NCBI RefSeq assembly: GCF_910593845.1
Contig: NZ_CAJVAS010000003.1
Coordinates: forward strand, 186,001-250,000
Length of the DNA stretch: 64,000 nt
Direction of reading: 5' to 3'
DNA from: Paenibacillus solanacearum
GTDB lineage: Bacteria; Bacillota; Bacilli; Paenibacillales; NBRC-103111
Part shown: one piece after another, positions 50,361 through 59,617 of the stretch
Position numbering within the stretch: position 1 is the first letter of the stretch
Layout of the letters: each line of letters starts with the position of its first letter
Program-made: the position numbers and the translations under genes
Notes under the pieces: model-generated
Databases searched by the model: none
Told to the model about the DNA's origin: nothing
Seen by the model: only the letters and a program-made list of their open reading frames with translations

Positions 50361-51671
50361 TTGGAGACGACCAGGACAGCGATGCTGTCGGTCACCGCTG
50401 CGGCCTTGCTGTTAACCGCTGCATGCGGCAGCGGTGATAAAGGGATTGGCGAAGCAGCCAAAGACGATGCCGCCATGCCGGCCGGAAGCGAGCCAGCGGA
50501 AGTCAGCTTCTATTTAAATTCAATGCCGCAGGCGGTCTTCGATGCGATCGCGGAGAAGGCGAAGAGCAAGTTTCCGAACTATACGCTGAGATCGGTGCCG
50601 AATACAAACGCGGGCGGGCCCTCCTTCGATGTCATGATTACGTCGGGTAACGTGCCCGACATTATCGTTACACGCGGCGTTGCCGAACTGGAAAAACGGG
50701 GGCTCAGCTATGACGCGAACGATTTGATAAAGAAAACAAAATTTGATTTGTCGCGGATTGAGCCTGCCCTGCTGGAACAAATGAAGAACGATGCCGGAGG
50801 CAAGCTCACAGGCCTGCCGATGAGCTCTTCCGTTCGTGCCCTGCACTATAACAAGGACTTATTCGATCAATTCGGCATTCCGTATCCTAAGGATGGCATG
50901 ACATGGGATGATGTGTATGAAACGGCCAAGCGGATGACGCGTTTGGAAGGGGGCGTTCAATACCGGGGGTATGTGGAACGGTGGATGGATACGTTCTTCG
51001 CGTTTAATCCGTACGGGGAAACGTATCTGAGTCTGACAGAGGATAAAGCCGCGGTCAACACGGACGGGTGGAGGAAAGTCATTGAAAATTTCAAACGCTT
51101 CTACACGATCCCCGGATTGAAATTCGATGCGAAGACGATCAATAAGGAGCAGGATTGGCGGGAATTTATCAAGGGGCTCGGCGCTATGACGGTATTCACA
51201 TCAAGAAACTTCATGGATTGGAAATTTCAATGGGATATCGTCAGTCTGCCGACTTACAAGGATAAGCCGGGCGTAGCCGGACCGGCGGATTCGACGAACT
51301 TGTATCTTACGGCAAGCAGCAAAAACAAAGAGGCGGCCTTCCAGGTAGCCGCGTGGATCGTATCCGACGAAATGCAGGCATACCTTGCATCGGATTTCGG
51401 CCAATTCCCGGTTGTCAAGGGCGAAGAGGTCCGCAAGCAGTTTCTCAAAAACGACCCGCTGTATAAAGGGAAAAACGTAAACGCGTTTTTGTACAATAAA
51501 GTAACGACGGTTACCCCGGGACGCAAGCCGGGACTCACGGTGGCGGACGGCTCTACGCCGTTCATGAAGGAACTGGAAAAGATGATTTTGGAGGATAAAG
51601 ACGTCAACAGCACGCAGCGTGCTGCAGAGGAGGCGGTCAACAAGGCAATCACCGCTCAAAAATTGAAGTGA
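50361..51671 (+). CDS. Orphan ABC-type solute-binding lipoprotein (family 1)
   Basis: A 436-aa lipoprotein. The TTG start has AAAGGGGG eight bases upstream and gives a signal peptide ending at LTAAC. The core ALHYNKDLFDQFGIPYPKDG and MTWDDVYETAKRMTRLEGGV matches the genes at 1 and 14606, and the tail STQRAAEEAVNKAITAQK is alike. No permease follows; an AraC regulator gene starts 43 bases later. An in-frame TTG at 50307 is less likely. The neighbouring beta-helix protein suggests a plant-wall or glycan breakdown product as ligand (inference). Confidence 0.88.
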   Translation: METTRTAMLSVTAAALLLTAACGSGDKGIGEAAKDDAAMPAGSEPAEVSFYLNSMPQAVFDAIAEKAKSKFPNYTLRSVPNTNAGGPSFDVMITSGNVPDIIVTRGVAELEKRGLSYDANDLIKKTKFDLSRIEPALLEQMKNDAGGKLTGLPMSSSVRALHYNKDLFDQFGIPYPKDGMTWDDVYETAKRMTRLEGGVQYRGYVERWMDTFFAFNPYGETYLSLTEDKAAVNTDGWRKVIENFKRFYTIPGLKFDAKTINKEQDWREFIKGLGAMTVFTSRNFMDWKFQWDIVSLPTYKDKPGVAGPADSTNLYLTASSKNKEAAFQVAAWIVSDEMQAYLASDFGQFPVVKGEEVRKQFLKNDPLYKGKNVNAFLYNKVTTVTPGRKPGLTVADGSTPFMKELEKMILEDKDVNSTQRAAEEAVNKAITAQKLK

Positions 51672-51714
51672 AGCCGATCAAGCTGCCGGCCGGCGGAAGA
51701 AAGGGGGATACGCG

Positions 51715-52548
51715 ATGCGCCATGAATTTTTCGAACGTTTTTTTCCAAAAATCGTCGATGTGCTGTTGAGGGAGGAACCGTTCTGGCTGGAGTATCGTTA
51801 CGCGGTCGATCGGAAACCGACCAATCGGTATAATTTTACGTTTGTTTCGTCCGGTCACGGGACGGTTGGGCTGAACGGCACGCTATATGAATTGTCAGCC
51901 GGCGCGGTATACCATCTGGCCCCGGGGGAGCATTTGCAAATCACGACGACGCCGGAAGCACCGCTGCGCTATTATAGCGTACAATTCATACATCATCCGG
52001 TAGAGTGGGAAGGCATGCAGCTTAAGCTCGGTCAGCAGCCGCAGCCGCTACCGTTTGAACGCTCGTTTTCGCTGCTTGGCGAAATGGAGGCGATGCAGGA
52101 GCGGATGAAGCGTTTGATCGATGTGTGGGATGGGAAAGAAGCGGGCTTTGAATGGATCGTCCGCCTTCATTTCCTGAACCTTCTGCAATGGCTCTGCGAT
52201 TGGTTGGACAGTAAGTTGCAGCATGAAGATCAGACCGCCAGGCTGATCATGGATTCGATGCAGTATATCAGGGAGCATCATACGCAGCAATTGGAACGGG
52301 AGAAACTGGCGCGAATGGCCTCATTATCGCCGAGCTATTACTCGAAAATGTTCAAGAGGTATTCCGGCTACACGCCGATGGAATATATGAACAAAGTACG
52401 ACTCGATCAAGCGAAGCAGTTGCTCCGCTCCAGCCGCGAGCCGATTTCGAAAATCGCCCGTGAAGTGGGCTTTCAGGACCCGCTGTATTTCACCCGTCTG
52501 TTTGCCCGGGAGATCGGGATGTCCCCCCGACATTTCCGCAACGGCTGA
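51715..52548 (+). CDS. AraC family regulator with cupin sensor domain
   Basis: A 277-aa regulator. The N-terminal cupin-like domain spans about 20-110 (FTFVSSGHGTVGLNGTLYEL, AGAVYHLAPGEHLQI). The AraC double helix-turn-helix lies at the end (REKLARMASLSPSYYSKMFK and ISKIAREVGFQDPLYFTRLF). AAGGGGG precedes the ATG. It lies between the binding lipoprotein and the secreted beta-helix gene and probably controls both. Confidence 0.92.
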   Translation: MRHEFFERFFPKIVDVLLREEPFWLEYRYAVDRKPTNRYNFTFVSSGHGTVGLNGTLYELSAGAVYHLAPGEHLQITTTPEAPLRYYSVQFIHHPVEWEGMQLKLGQQPQPLPFERSFSLLGEMEAMQERMKRLIDVWDGKEAGFEWIVRLHFLNLLQWLCDWLDSKLQHEDQTARLIMDSMQYIREHHTQQLEREKLARMASLSPSYYSKMFKRYSGYTPMEYMNKVRLDQAKQLLRSSREPISKIAREVGFQDPLYFTRLFAREIGMSPRHFRNG

Positions 52549-52625
52549 CAGACCGGCGAATGTTCGGGGGCGGGAAACGTTTCTTAGGACAGCTTGTCCA
52601 TAAACAATGAAGGAGGCGCTCGACA

Positions 52626-55600
52626 TTGGCGGCGGCAAACGGAAAGTTGTGGATCAGGATGGTACTTTCAGCGGCGATAATGCTTGGATTTATGGTGATA
52701 GGGAAAGGGGGATTGGGGATGGACACGGCCGCAGCGCAGTCTGCTTACTACGTATCTCCGTCGGGTGACGACGTCAACGGCAGCGGGACTGCGGATTCTC
52801 CGTTCCGGACGCCGGAGAAAGCGAGAGATGCCGTCAGGCAGCAAATCGCCGGAGGCATGAATGCGGACGTTACCGTCTATTTGCGTCAAGGCGTTTACCG
52901 GCTCGATTCGACATTGACGCTTACGGAAGCTGATTCGGGAAGGGACGGACATGAGGTTGTATATCGAAGCTTTCCCGGCGAACAGGCGGTGCTGGACGGG
53001 AGCCGAACGATCACCGGATGGCAGCCGTACAGCGGCAATATTTACATGGCATACGTGGGGACTTCGTGGACATTCGACACGCTCTATGAAGGCGATTCAC
53101 ATGCCGTAAAAGCTCGTTATCCGAATATTCACGACAGCGGCAATGTGTACAACCGCGTAGAAGCGGCCGTCGCCGGCGCGGATAAGACGAAATTCACGTT
53201 TGCCGCCGGGGGCGTTCCTTCCGTTGCGAACGGGAGCGGGCTGGAAACAGTGCTGTGGCCCGGCGGGGAGCAAGGCTTCGAATACTGGTATTCGTACACG
53301 GTCGGCGTGAGCGGCATTGAGTATGCCGATCGGATCGTTACGTTGTCGAAGGCCGTTCCGTATGTCATCGGGCCAGGCTCGCGTTATTATATGCAGGGTG
53401 CGTTGGAGCTGCTGGACGCACCGGGTGAATTTTACTTGGATAAAGCGGCAGGGATGCTCTACTATTACCCGCGTGACGTGTCCAGTCTTAGCGAAGGAAT
53501 CAGCGCCCCTTATGCCGGTCATGTCATCGAGATGAAAGGAGCTTCGCCGACGGCTCCGGCGCAAAACATTCGTCTGGAGTCGCTCTCGATCCGCAACACC
53601 GATATCGGCAAAGACGGCGTTCGCGGGGAGAATGTACGAAATATCACGCTCTTGAATAGCCGTGTTGTAAATACAGGTGATCACGGCGTTAGGCTGTTCG
53701 GCTGGGCGCAGGGGAACCGGCTGGAGGGCAATGAAATTCATGATATCGGCTATAACGGGATCAGTGTGGAAGGAACAGCCAAGTCGCTCGCCCACGTCAG
53801 CACCGGAAACCATATCGTGAACAATCATGTATACAGGGTAGGTCTGCATTACGGCAACAGCGGCGGCATTCGCATCTATGACAGCGGAGAGAATGTGATC
53901 GCGCATAACCGCGTGCACGGCTCACCCCGGTATGCGATTCATTTAAAGGCGCAGCGCAAAGGGTATTTGATCGGCACAACGATCGAAGGCGTGGCGGTGA
54001 CGGAAAGCAATTACAGGGACTATCAGCATGCGCGAAACAACATTGTGGAATTCAACGATGTCTCCGATGCGGCCAACGATTCCCAGGACGTCGGTATCAT
54101 CGCGACATGGGGCGTCGGGACCGGCAATATCATCCGCAACAACCTGATTCATGACAGCGATATGAAGATATTAACGGTTCAGCCGAACAAATCGTACGGT
54201 TTCGGCATCTACCTGGACGACAATTCGGACGACGTGCTGCTGCAGAACAATGTGATCCACAGCCTGCAGCTGGAAGGCGGCGGCCAGCTGAACAGCACCC
54301 TGATGCTGAAAGGAATCGGCATTCGTGCGGACAATAATATTATAGCGGGTACGCGTGATACGAACGGGATAGTTGGCTCGACCCAGAACGCAGGCGAAAT
54401 CGCCTCGCAGCTGGAGCTGACGCGCAATATTTTCTACGATAACCGGGCAAAGCTGTACCATATGAACTTTTGGGACGAACACAAGGTAGCCCGATCCGAC
54501 CGCAATACGTTCTACAGGACGGATGGGATCTACGCGTTCGGCGGCCAGATTCCGGCCGCATCCTACATCGACTGGCTTGAGCTGAACAAAGGGAAGTACG
54601 ACCCGCATTCGCTGCTCGCCGATCCGCTGTTTATGAATGCGGCGAAGTACGATTACAGGTTGCGGTACGATTCTCCGGCGTACAGAACCGGCTACGCCGA
54701 CATCAACATGGATGCGATCGGATTGACGGAGCCATATCCGTTCGCGGACCGCAGTGAGCGTCTCGCTTCCGTATTCGTAAAAAAGTCGGGGGAGTCGGTC
54801 AACAAGGCATGGACACGGCTTGCTCCGAACGGGACGGCCCAGCTGCAGGTACAGGCGCGTACGACAACCGGCTACGCAGCGGACTTGTCGTCGGCCACGA
54901 TTTCATATACAAGCAGCAATCCGTCCGCGGCAGCGGTGGACGGCAGCGGTCTTGTAACCGCCGTCGGCAGCGGTATCGCAAGGATTACCGTTGCCGTCAC
55001 ACAGAACGGCGCGACGCTCTCGGCCGATTTTGACGTGCTGAGCGGCGATTCGCTCACTGCGATCGGAGTGAACGTTCCCGCCCGCATCCAGGCAGGCGCA
55101 AGCGTGAATGCGATCGTATACGGCATGTCCTCGCTCGGCGGTTATGTCGACCTGACCGGTGCGACCATACAGCACGTTTCCGATCAACCCGCCGTCGCAA
55201 GTGTCGATACCGAAGGCAAGATTACCGCAAATGCCATTGGCAGCTTCCTGCTATCGGTCACGGTTGCCGCGGAAGGCGCCGCGCTGGACGTTACGATACC
55301 GCTAGAAGTGTTCGAGAAGAACGAGGATCGGATGACATTCGACTTCGAGAACGGGGCGACGGGAGGCTGGGCACCGCTGTCCGGCATCTGGCAGGTTGTA
55401 ACGGACGGAACGAACAAAGCGTACCAAACGACAACGGTATCCGGTTCGGCCCGAAGCTATTGGGGCCTTGCCAAACGGACCGATTACGAGCATACCGCAC
55501 AGTTCAAGGTCGACAGCTGGGGGAACGGCAATCCGGTTAGAGTCGGGCTGATCGGCCGCTACGTGAACAGCACCAATTTTTATTACGCCGTCTATGAACA

Positions 55601-55862
55601 TACATCCGGGCAGTTTAAAATATTCAAAATCGTGAACGGAACGGTGTCGACGCTTGCGTCGTCCGACCCGATGCCGACCGATTTCACAACCGGTTACCGC
55701 CTAATGAAATTCAAGCTGCAAGGCGACTCGCTTGCTCTATATTTGGACGGAACGGAGGTTGTCAGCGCAACGGACGCCACGTTCGGCGAAGGATATCCCG
55801 GCTTGTATACGTACAACCAACCGGCATATGTGGACGACATGACGATTGCCGCGCTGCAATAA
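52626..55862 (+). CDS. Large secreted beta-helix protein with two Ig-like domains and a lectin-like end
   Basis: A 1078-aa exported protein. Signal peptide about 1-38. Residues 40-130 hold the pectate-lyase-like opening (YYVSPSGDDVNGSGTADSPF, VTVYLRQGVYRLDSTLTL). A right-handed parallel beta-helix runs to about 690 with repeats such as NHVYRVGLHYGNSGGIRIYD and NVIAHNRVHGSPRYAIHL. Two Big2-like domains follow (ISYTSSNPSAAAVDGSGLVT and VSDQPAVASVDTEGKI), then a concanavalin-like domain (905-1078; YWGLAKRTDYEHTAQFKVDS). TTG start with AGGAGG nine bases upstream. The fold is shared by polysaccharide lyases and glycoside hydrolase family 141; which activity is present cannot be told. It probably works on an extracellular polysaccharide. 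Confidence 0.85.
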   Translation: MAAANGKLWIRMVLSAAIMLGFMVIGKGGLGMDTAAAQSAYYVSPSGDDVNGSGTADSPFRTPEKARDAVRQQIAGGMNADVTVYLRQGVYRLDSTLTLTEADSGRDGHEVVYRSFPGEQAVLDGSRTITGWQPYSGNIYMAYVGTSWTFDTLYEGDSHAVKARYPNIHDSGNVYNRVEAAVAGADKTKFTFAAGGVPSVANGSGLETVLWPGGEQGFEYWYSYTVGVSGIEYADRIVTLSKAVPYVIGPGSRYYMQGALELLDAPGEFYLDKAAGMLYYYPRDVSSLSEGISAPYAGHVIEMKGASPTAPAQNIRLESLSIRNTDIGKDGVRGENVRNITLLNSRVVNTGDHGVRLFGWAQGNRLEGNEIHDIGYNGISVEGTAKSLAHVSTGNHIVNNHVYRVGLHYGNSGGIRIYDSGENVIAHNRVHGSPRYAIHLKAQRKGYLIGTTIEGVAVTESNYRDYQHARNNIVEFNDVSDAANDSQDVGIIATWGVGTGNIIRNNLIHDSDMKILTVQPNKSYGFGIYLDDNSDDVLLQNNVIHSLQLEGGGQLNSTLMLKGIGIRADNNIIAGTRDTNGIVGSTQNAGEIASQLELTRNIFYDNRAKLYHMNFWDEHKVARSDRNTFYRTDGIYAFGGQIPAASYIDWLELNKGKYDPHSLLADPLFMNAAKYDYRLRYDSPAYRTGYADINMDAIGLTEPYPFADRSERLASVFVKKSGESVNKAWTRLAPNGTAQLQVQARTTTGYAADLSSATISYTSSNPSAAAVDGSGLVTAVGSGIARITVAVTQNGATLSADFDVLSGDSLTAIGVNVPARIQAGASVNAIVYGMSSLGGYVDLTGATIQHVSDQPAVASVDTEGKITANAIGSFLLSVTVAAEGAALDVTIPLEVFEKNEDRMTFDFENGATGGWAPLSGIWQVVTDGTNKAYQTTTVSGSARSYWGLAKRTDYEHTAQFKVDSWGNGNPVRVGLIGRYVNSTNFYYAVYEHTSGQFKIFKIVNGTVSTLASSDPMPTDFTTGYRLMKFKLQGDSLALYLDGTEVVSATDATFGEGYPGLYTYNQPAYVDDMTIAALQ

Positions 55863-55957
55863 ATGGACAGAACACGGGGGCGATCGGTTGCTGCGCCGCC
55901 GTGTTTACCGTTTTGGAGACGCGGCTTCGTCTCATTCAAGTCTATGGAGGGAAACAC

Positions 55958-57211
55958 GTGAGCAAGCATGAGAATCGAGAAGAGAAGAGAACAGGCAGAA
56001 GAGCGCCTTGCATTTTGCTTCGTTCGTCATGGCAGGTTGTCAACATCGGAGATATTGCACATACGCCGGGCGTACTGACATTGATCGAGCGATATATTCC
56101 GGATGCGGAGGTTATCTTGTGGGCATCAGCCAGCCTTGGCGAGGAAGTGAAGGCGATGGAGCAGAAGCGGTTTCCGCGTCTGTCGATTGTGAAAGGCCAT
56201 ATCGATTCTAACGGCATCGCGTCGAATCAGCATTTGGCCGCAGCCATTGACCGATGCGATTTCTTACTTCACGGCTCCGGCCCATATCTGGTCGCAACTG
56301 ATAACTTACAAGCTTTTGCAGTGGCGACTAGCAAGCCATATGGCGTGTTCGGCATTACGTATGCGGGCAATGCCGCCGAAAAGCCAGTGTTGGACAAGGC
56401 AAAATTCGTTTATTTCCGGGACTCGATATCGCTCGCCAAAGCAGTCGATGACGGTATCGCTTGTCCGTTCATGGCATTTGGGCCGGACGGCGCTTTTGCC
56501 GCGGACGTGAGAAATGAAGAGAAAGCGTTGCGATTTTTAAACGAAAAGCAGCTGGAGCAGGGGAAATACTTATGCTGCATCCCCAGGCTGCGGTTCACAC
56601 CATACTGGAAAATCCAGAACACTCCCTTTAACGAAGAGAAGCACCTGCGCAATGAGCAGATGAAGGAGCATGATCATGTTCTGCTTCGTGAGGCGATCAT
56701 CGCAGTCGTTCGCGAGACTGGACTGAACATTTTGCTGTGTCCGGAAGATCGTACGCAAATGGAGGTCGGAAAGGAAATGATTTGGGAGCGGCTTCCGGAT
56801 GATGTACGCGCCCATGTCGTCTGGCGGGAACAGTTCTGGTTAACGGATGAAGCGCTTAGCGTCTACGTTCGTTCCGCCGGGCTTTTCGGCAACGAGATGC
56901 ATTCGCCGATCATGTGCATAGGCAGCGGTATTCCCGCCCTTGTCTGCCGGTGGGTGGAGCAGACCAGCAAAGGGTACATGTGGCGCGACATCGGCTTGGG
57001 AGATTGGTTGTTCGATATGGACGCGGCCGCCGATAGAGACAGGCTGGTATCTGAGGTGATGCGGATAGCCCGGTATCCCGATCATGCCAAGAGCAAAGCG
57101 CTAAAGGCTAGAGAATACGTACGGCAGTGTCATGCTCAGATGATGCGTAAGCTGGATGAAGCGCTAAGGAAGTCTGTTGAGAACAGAGATTCATCGGTAT
57201 CATCCGGTTAA
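55958..57211 (+). CDS. Polysaccharide pyruvyl transferase family protein
   Basis: A 417-aa protein with the family signature of the N-terminal half (CILLRSSWQVVNIGDIAHTP, then LHGSGPYLVATDNL) and a C-terminal half with ERLPDDVRAHVVWREQFWLT and MHSPIMCIGSGIPALVCRWV, where the His would bind the acceptor or phosphate. The GTG at 55958 has GGAGG upstream; the frame before it is leader. Members add ketal pyruvate to wall or exopolysaccharide sugars. It follows the beta-helix gene by 95 bases. The usual partners (CsaA, SLH-domain proteins) are absent here. Confidence 0.8.
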   Translation: MSKHENREEKRTGRRAPCILLRSSWQVVNIGDIAHTPGVLTLIERYIPDAEVILWASASLGEEVKAMEQKRFPRLSIVKGHIDSNGIASNQHLAAAIDRCDFLLHGSGPYLVATDNLQAFAVATSKPYGVFGITYAGNAAEKPVLDKAKFVYFRDSISLAKAVDDGIACPFMAFGPDGAFAADVRNEEKALRFLNEKQLEQGKYLCCIPRLRFTPYWKIQNTPFNEEKHLRNEQMKEHDHVLLREAIIAVVRETGLNILLCPEDRTQMEVGKEMIWERLPDDVRAHVVWREQFWLTDEALSVYVRSAGLFGNEMHSPIMCIGSGIPALVCRWVEQTSKGYMWRDIGLGDWLFDMDAAADRDRLVSEVMRIARYPDHAKSKALKAREYVRQCHAQMMRKLDEALRKSVENRDSSVSSG

Positions 57212-57281
57212 AACACGCATGCGGACCACAACATATTCGAGCACGTACCTCATCTCCGCAGACGCTCCTGAGGAAAGGCTT

Positions 57282-57320
57282 GAAGTCCTTGATTATCAAG
57301 GGCTTCTTTGTTTTTCTTTT
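57282..57320 (+). terminator. Rho-independent terminator
   Basis: GAAGTCCTTGA pairs with TCAAGGGCTTC (one wobble) over a three-base loop and is followed by a T-rich tail. Confidence 0.85.
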
Positions 57321-57332
57321 TCACCACTTTTA

Positions 57333-57390
57333 TTGCAAATGCAATAATTCTGAGGTAAACTGAGCTCATGTAGTTTTATTGTATTTGCAA
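57333..57390. promoter_or_regulatory. Paired MarR operators
   Basis: TTGCAAATGCAATAA (57333-57347) and, inverted, TTATTGTATTTGCAA (57376-57390) face each other, 28 bases apart, just before the MarR gene. Each half also contains its own palindrome (TTGCA-AA-TGCAA). They would flank the promoter of the MarR gene. Confidence 0.6.
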
Positions 57391-57416
57391 CAAAAATATG
57401 TATCAAGGAGTTCATG

Positions 57417-57869
57417 ATGAAGGAAATCCTTCGAGAAATTGGAATGATCGCAAGGGCATTGGATTCAATAAGCAATATCGAATTTAAAGAGTATGACCTT
57501 ACCAAAGGACAGTACTTGTACCTTGTTCGAATATGTGAAAACCCGGGAATCATTCAAGAAAAAATAGCCGAAATGATCAAAGTAGATCGAACAACAGCAG
57601 CTCGCGCGATTCAAAAGCTTGAAATGAACGGTTTTATTGAGAAGAAAGACGATACGCACAATAAAAAAATTAAAAAGCTTTTTCCAACAGAGAAAGGGAA
57701 CCATATTTATCCTTTTATCATAAGAGAGCATCGTTATTCCAATAGCGTTGCATTAGAAGGTTTTTCCGAAAGCGAAGTGGAGGCTGCCTTCACGCTTCTT
57801 CAAAGAATAAGAAAAAATATTGAGAAAGACTGGGAATTTGTGAAAAAGGGAAACGAGCGGCATTATTGA
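57417..57869 (+). CDS. MarR family regulator
   Basis: A 150-aa winged-helix regulator: DLTKGQYLYLVRICENPGII, recognition helix VDRTTAARAIQKLEMNGFIE, wing KKDDTHNKKIKKLFPTEKG. AAGGAG stands six bases before the ATG at 57417 (another ATG is at 57414). It is probably autoregulated through the TTGCAAATGCAA sites and co-transcribed with the PaiB-like gene 93 bases downstream. Confidence 0.9.
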   Translation: MKEILREIGMIARALDSISNIEFKEYDLTKGQYLYLVRICENPGIIQEKIAEMIKVDRTTAARAIQKLEMNGFIEKKDDTHNKKIKKLFPTEKGNHIYPFIIREHRYSNSVALEGFSESEVEAAFTLLQRIRKNIEKDWEFVKKGNERHY

Positions 57870-57962
57870 TTCAAATGACCAAAGCACTCTTATAGCACAC
57901 TTTGGAATGGTATCCGGCAAGCGAACAGAAGTATCCGTGAAGCAAACGAGGAGGAGAAAACG

Positions 57963-58574
57963 ATGTATATTCCTTCACCATTTCAGATGGATGATATCCA
58001 AGCAGCCTACGATACGATCAAAGAACATAGCTTTGCGACCCTGTTCTCGCAGCAAAATGGAGTTCCCGTTGCGACGCTTTTGCCTTTAATTTTGGGTGAT
58101 GAAAATCAATACTTATATGGGCATTTCGCGCGTCCGAATCCACAATGGAAAGATATTGGCAATCAAACGGTTCTTGCCGTTTTCCATGGTCCGCATTGCT
58201 ATATTTCTCCCTCATGGTATGAAACCACGAAAGCAGTGCCAACATGGAACTATGTAACGGTGCATGTATATGGCGAAGTCGAGCTTGTCAATGATGAGAG
58301 GGAGGTCATGGACTCCCTGCAGGAATTGGTATTGAAATATGAAGCACCTGATAGTTCATATAAGCTGCAGGACGTAGACGCCGACTTGATCGCCGGGCTG
58401 AGTAAAGGGATCCAAGGATTCAAAATCAGAATCGACAAGATCGAGGGGAAATCCAAATTAAGCCAAAATCATTCCGTGCAACGACAAGAGCTTGTCATCA
58501 ACCAGCTGGAACGGATCCAGAAGGAGGACGAGCAAAAGATAGCCTCGCTAATGAAAGAAAACCTTGACAAATAA
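57963..58574 (+). CDS. PaiB-like FMN-binding protein (negative regulator family)
   Basis: A 203-aa split-barrel FMN-binding protein of the PaiB family. Signatures: [55 protein letters not shown] (the most conserved block) and [20 protein letters not shown]. In Bacillus subtilis PaiB is tied to control of sporulation and protease genes together with PaiA; here the partner is a MarR regulator instead. GAGGAGG precedes the ATG. Confidence 0.92.
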   Translation: MYIPSPFQMDDIQAAYDTIKEHSFATLFSQQNGVPVATLLPLILGDENQYLYGHFARPNPQWKDIGNQTVLAVFHGPHCYISPSWYETTKAVPTWNYVTVHVYGEVELVNDEREVMDSLQELVLKYEAPDSSYKLQDVDADLIAGLSKGIQGFKIRIDKIEGKSKLSQNHSVQRQELVINQLERIQKEDEQKIASLMKENLDK

Positions 58575-58615
58575 TCCCGACATCGTACCAAGCCAGGGTT
58601 CAACGGTAGCCCCGC

Positions 58616-59467
58616 TTAGTTTAACAAACCTTTCGTTTTCACCAGATTGTCTGTTTCAACAATCAGCTGGCGTAACATGTTCAAAGCCTTCTCCAATCCG
58701 TCTTGATCTTCCGTGACCAAGGTAAATACGGTATTCACTCGGTAGGAGTATTGGCTTGGGACGATGCTGAATGAATTGGCGATGGCGGAAGCTCCTTTTT
58801 CGTTCATCCAGTACGTTTCGTTCAGTGCAAACAAAACCTGATTCAAACAAGAAACGGACCTAAACCAGCATCCGGCCATGTAAGATAAGTCTTTTTTGTG
58901 CATCCCTTTTATCCCGATCTCAAGAGTGAATTGGGCTTCCCACATAAATTTTTGAATGATCGCCTTTTGCAAAGCGCGCGGATATGGCTTCGTTCTGGAC
59001 TTCATTTCTGCAATGAGTCCAGACGGATCCCATAACACCTTACATAATGCGATTTCCGCTAAATACACCGAATTGATAAATCCATGAGGATGCCCCGGCT
59101 GATAATCGATCGTGATGTCCCCCGCAAAGCATTGATCCATTACTTTCGACACTTTATTCAGATCACGGTACAAAAAGTCGACCGGCATTTGATCCACTTT
59201 GAGCCAGCCGCCACCATTAATCCATGGTCCCCATCCACCGATCTCCGTCATTACGTTATCTCTGCTATCGTCATCCAGCATGGACGCAGCTTGACGAAGT
59301 TGGGCCATGTCCAACCCGCTGTCGGCATCATAATAAATGCCGATATCTATATCCGAGCTGGGAGTTTCAGTCCCCCTAGCCCTTGAACCACCTAGAACCA
59401 AGGCGTGCACGCCACTCACCTGCTTAAGGCAGTCTACTATTTTAGTAATGATAGATTGTATATCCAT
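58616..59467 (-). CDS. Nucleotidyltransferase-fold protein (kanamycin nucleotidyltransferase-like)
   Basis: A 283-aa protein. The minimal nucleotidyltransferase motif is clear: GGSRARGTETPSSDIDIGIY, with the G-S and D-x-D metal ligands. The remainder (DYQPGHPHGFINSVYLAEIA; RALQKAIIQKFMWEAQFTLE) resembles DUF4037-type C-terminal domains. It may modify a small molecule or antibiotic, but the substrate is unknown. GGAG precedes the ATG. It stands alone on the minus strand. Confidence 0.85.
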   Translation of the reverse strand: MDIQSIITKIVDCLKQVSGVHALVLGGSRARGTETPSSDIDIGIYYDADSGLDMAQLRQAASMLDDDSRDNVMTEIGGWGPWINGGGWLKVDQMPVDFLYRDLNKVSKVMDQCFAGDITIDYQPGHPHGFINSVYLAEIALCKVLWDPSGLIAEMKSRTKPYPRALQKAIIQKFMWEAQFTLEIGIKGMHKKDLSYMAGCWFRSVSCLNQVLFALNETYWMNEKGASAIANSFSIVPSQYSYRVNTVFTLVTEDQDGLEKALNMLRQLIVETDNLVKTKGLLN

Positions 59468-59578
59468 AGCATTCGCTCCGTTCCGATTATCGAAATTCGA
59501 TTAAGCTTCATCATAAGCCATTTTTGTTCCAACGGGTAGGGAAAAGATTGGTTTAACGATTTGGCCCTGAGTAGTGTT

Positions 59579-59613
59579 GAAGCCCCTCGATCCATGTAAG
59601 GAAGAGGAGCTTC
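59579..59613. other. Inverted repeat
   Basis: GAAGCCCCTC and GAGGAGCTTC form a stem with one mismatch around 15 bases. It lies after the stop of the small minus-strand gene but has no T run. Confidence 0.4.
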
Positions 59614-59617
59614 AAGA

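Noticed and set aside
53097-53918. 273-aa open frame on the minus strand
   Set aside because: Antisense of the beta-helix gene with no protein features.
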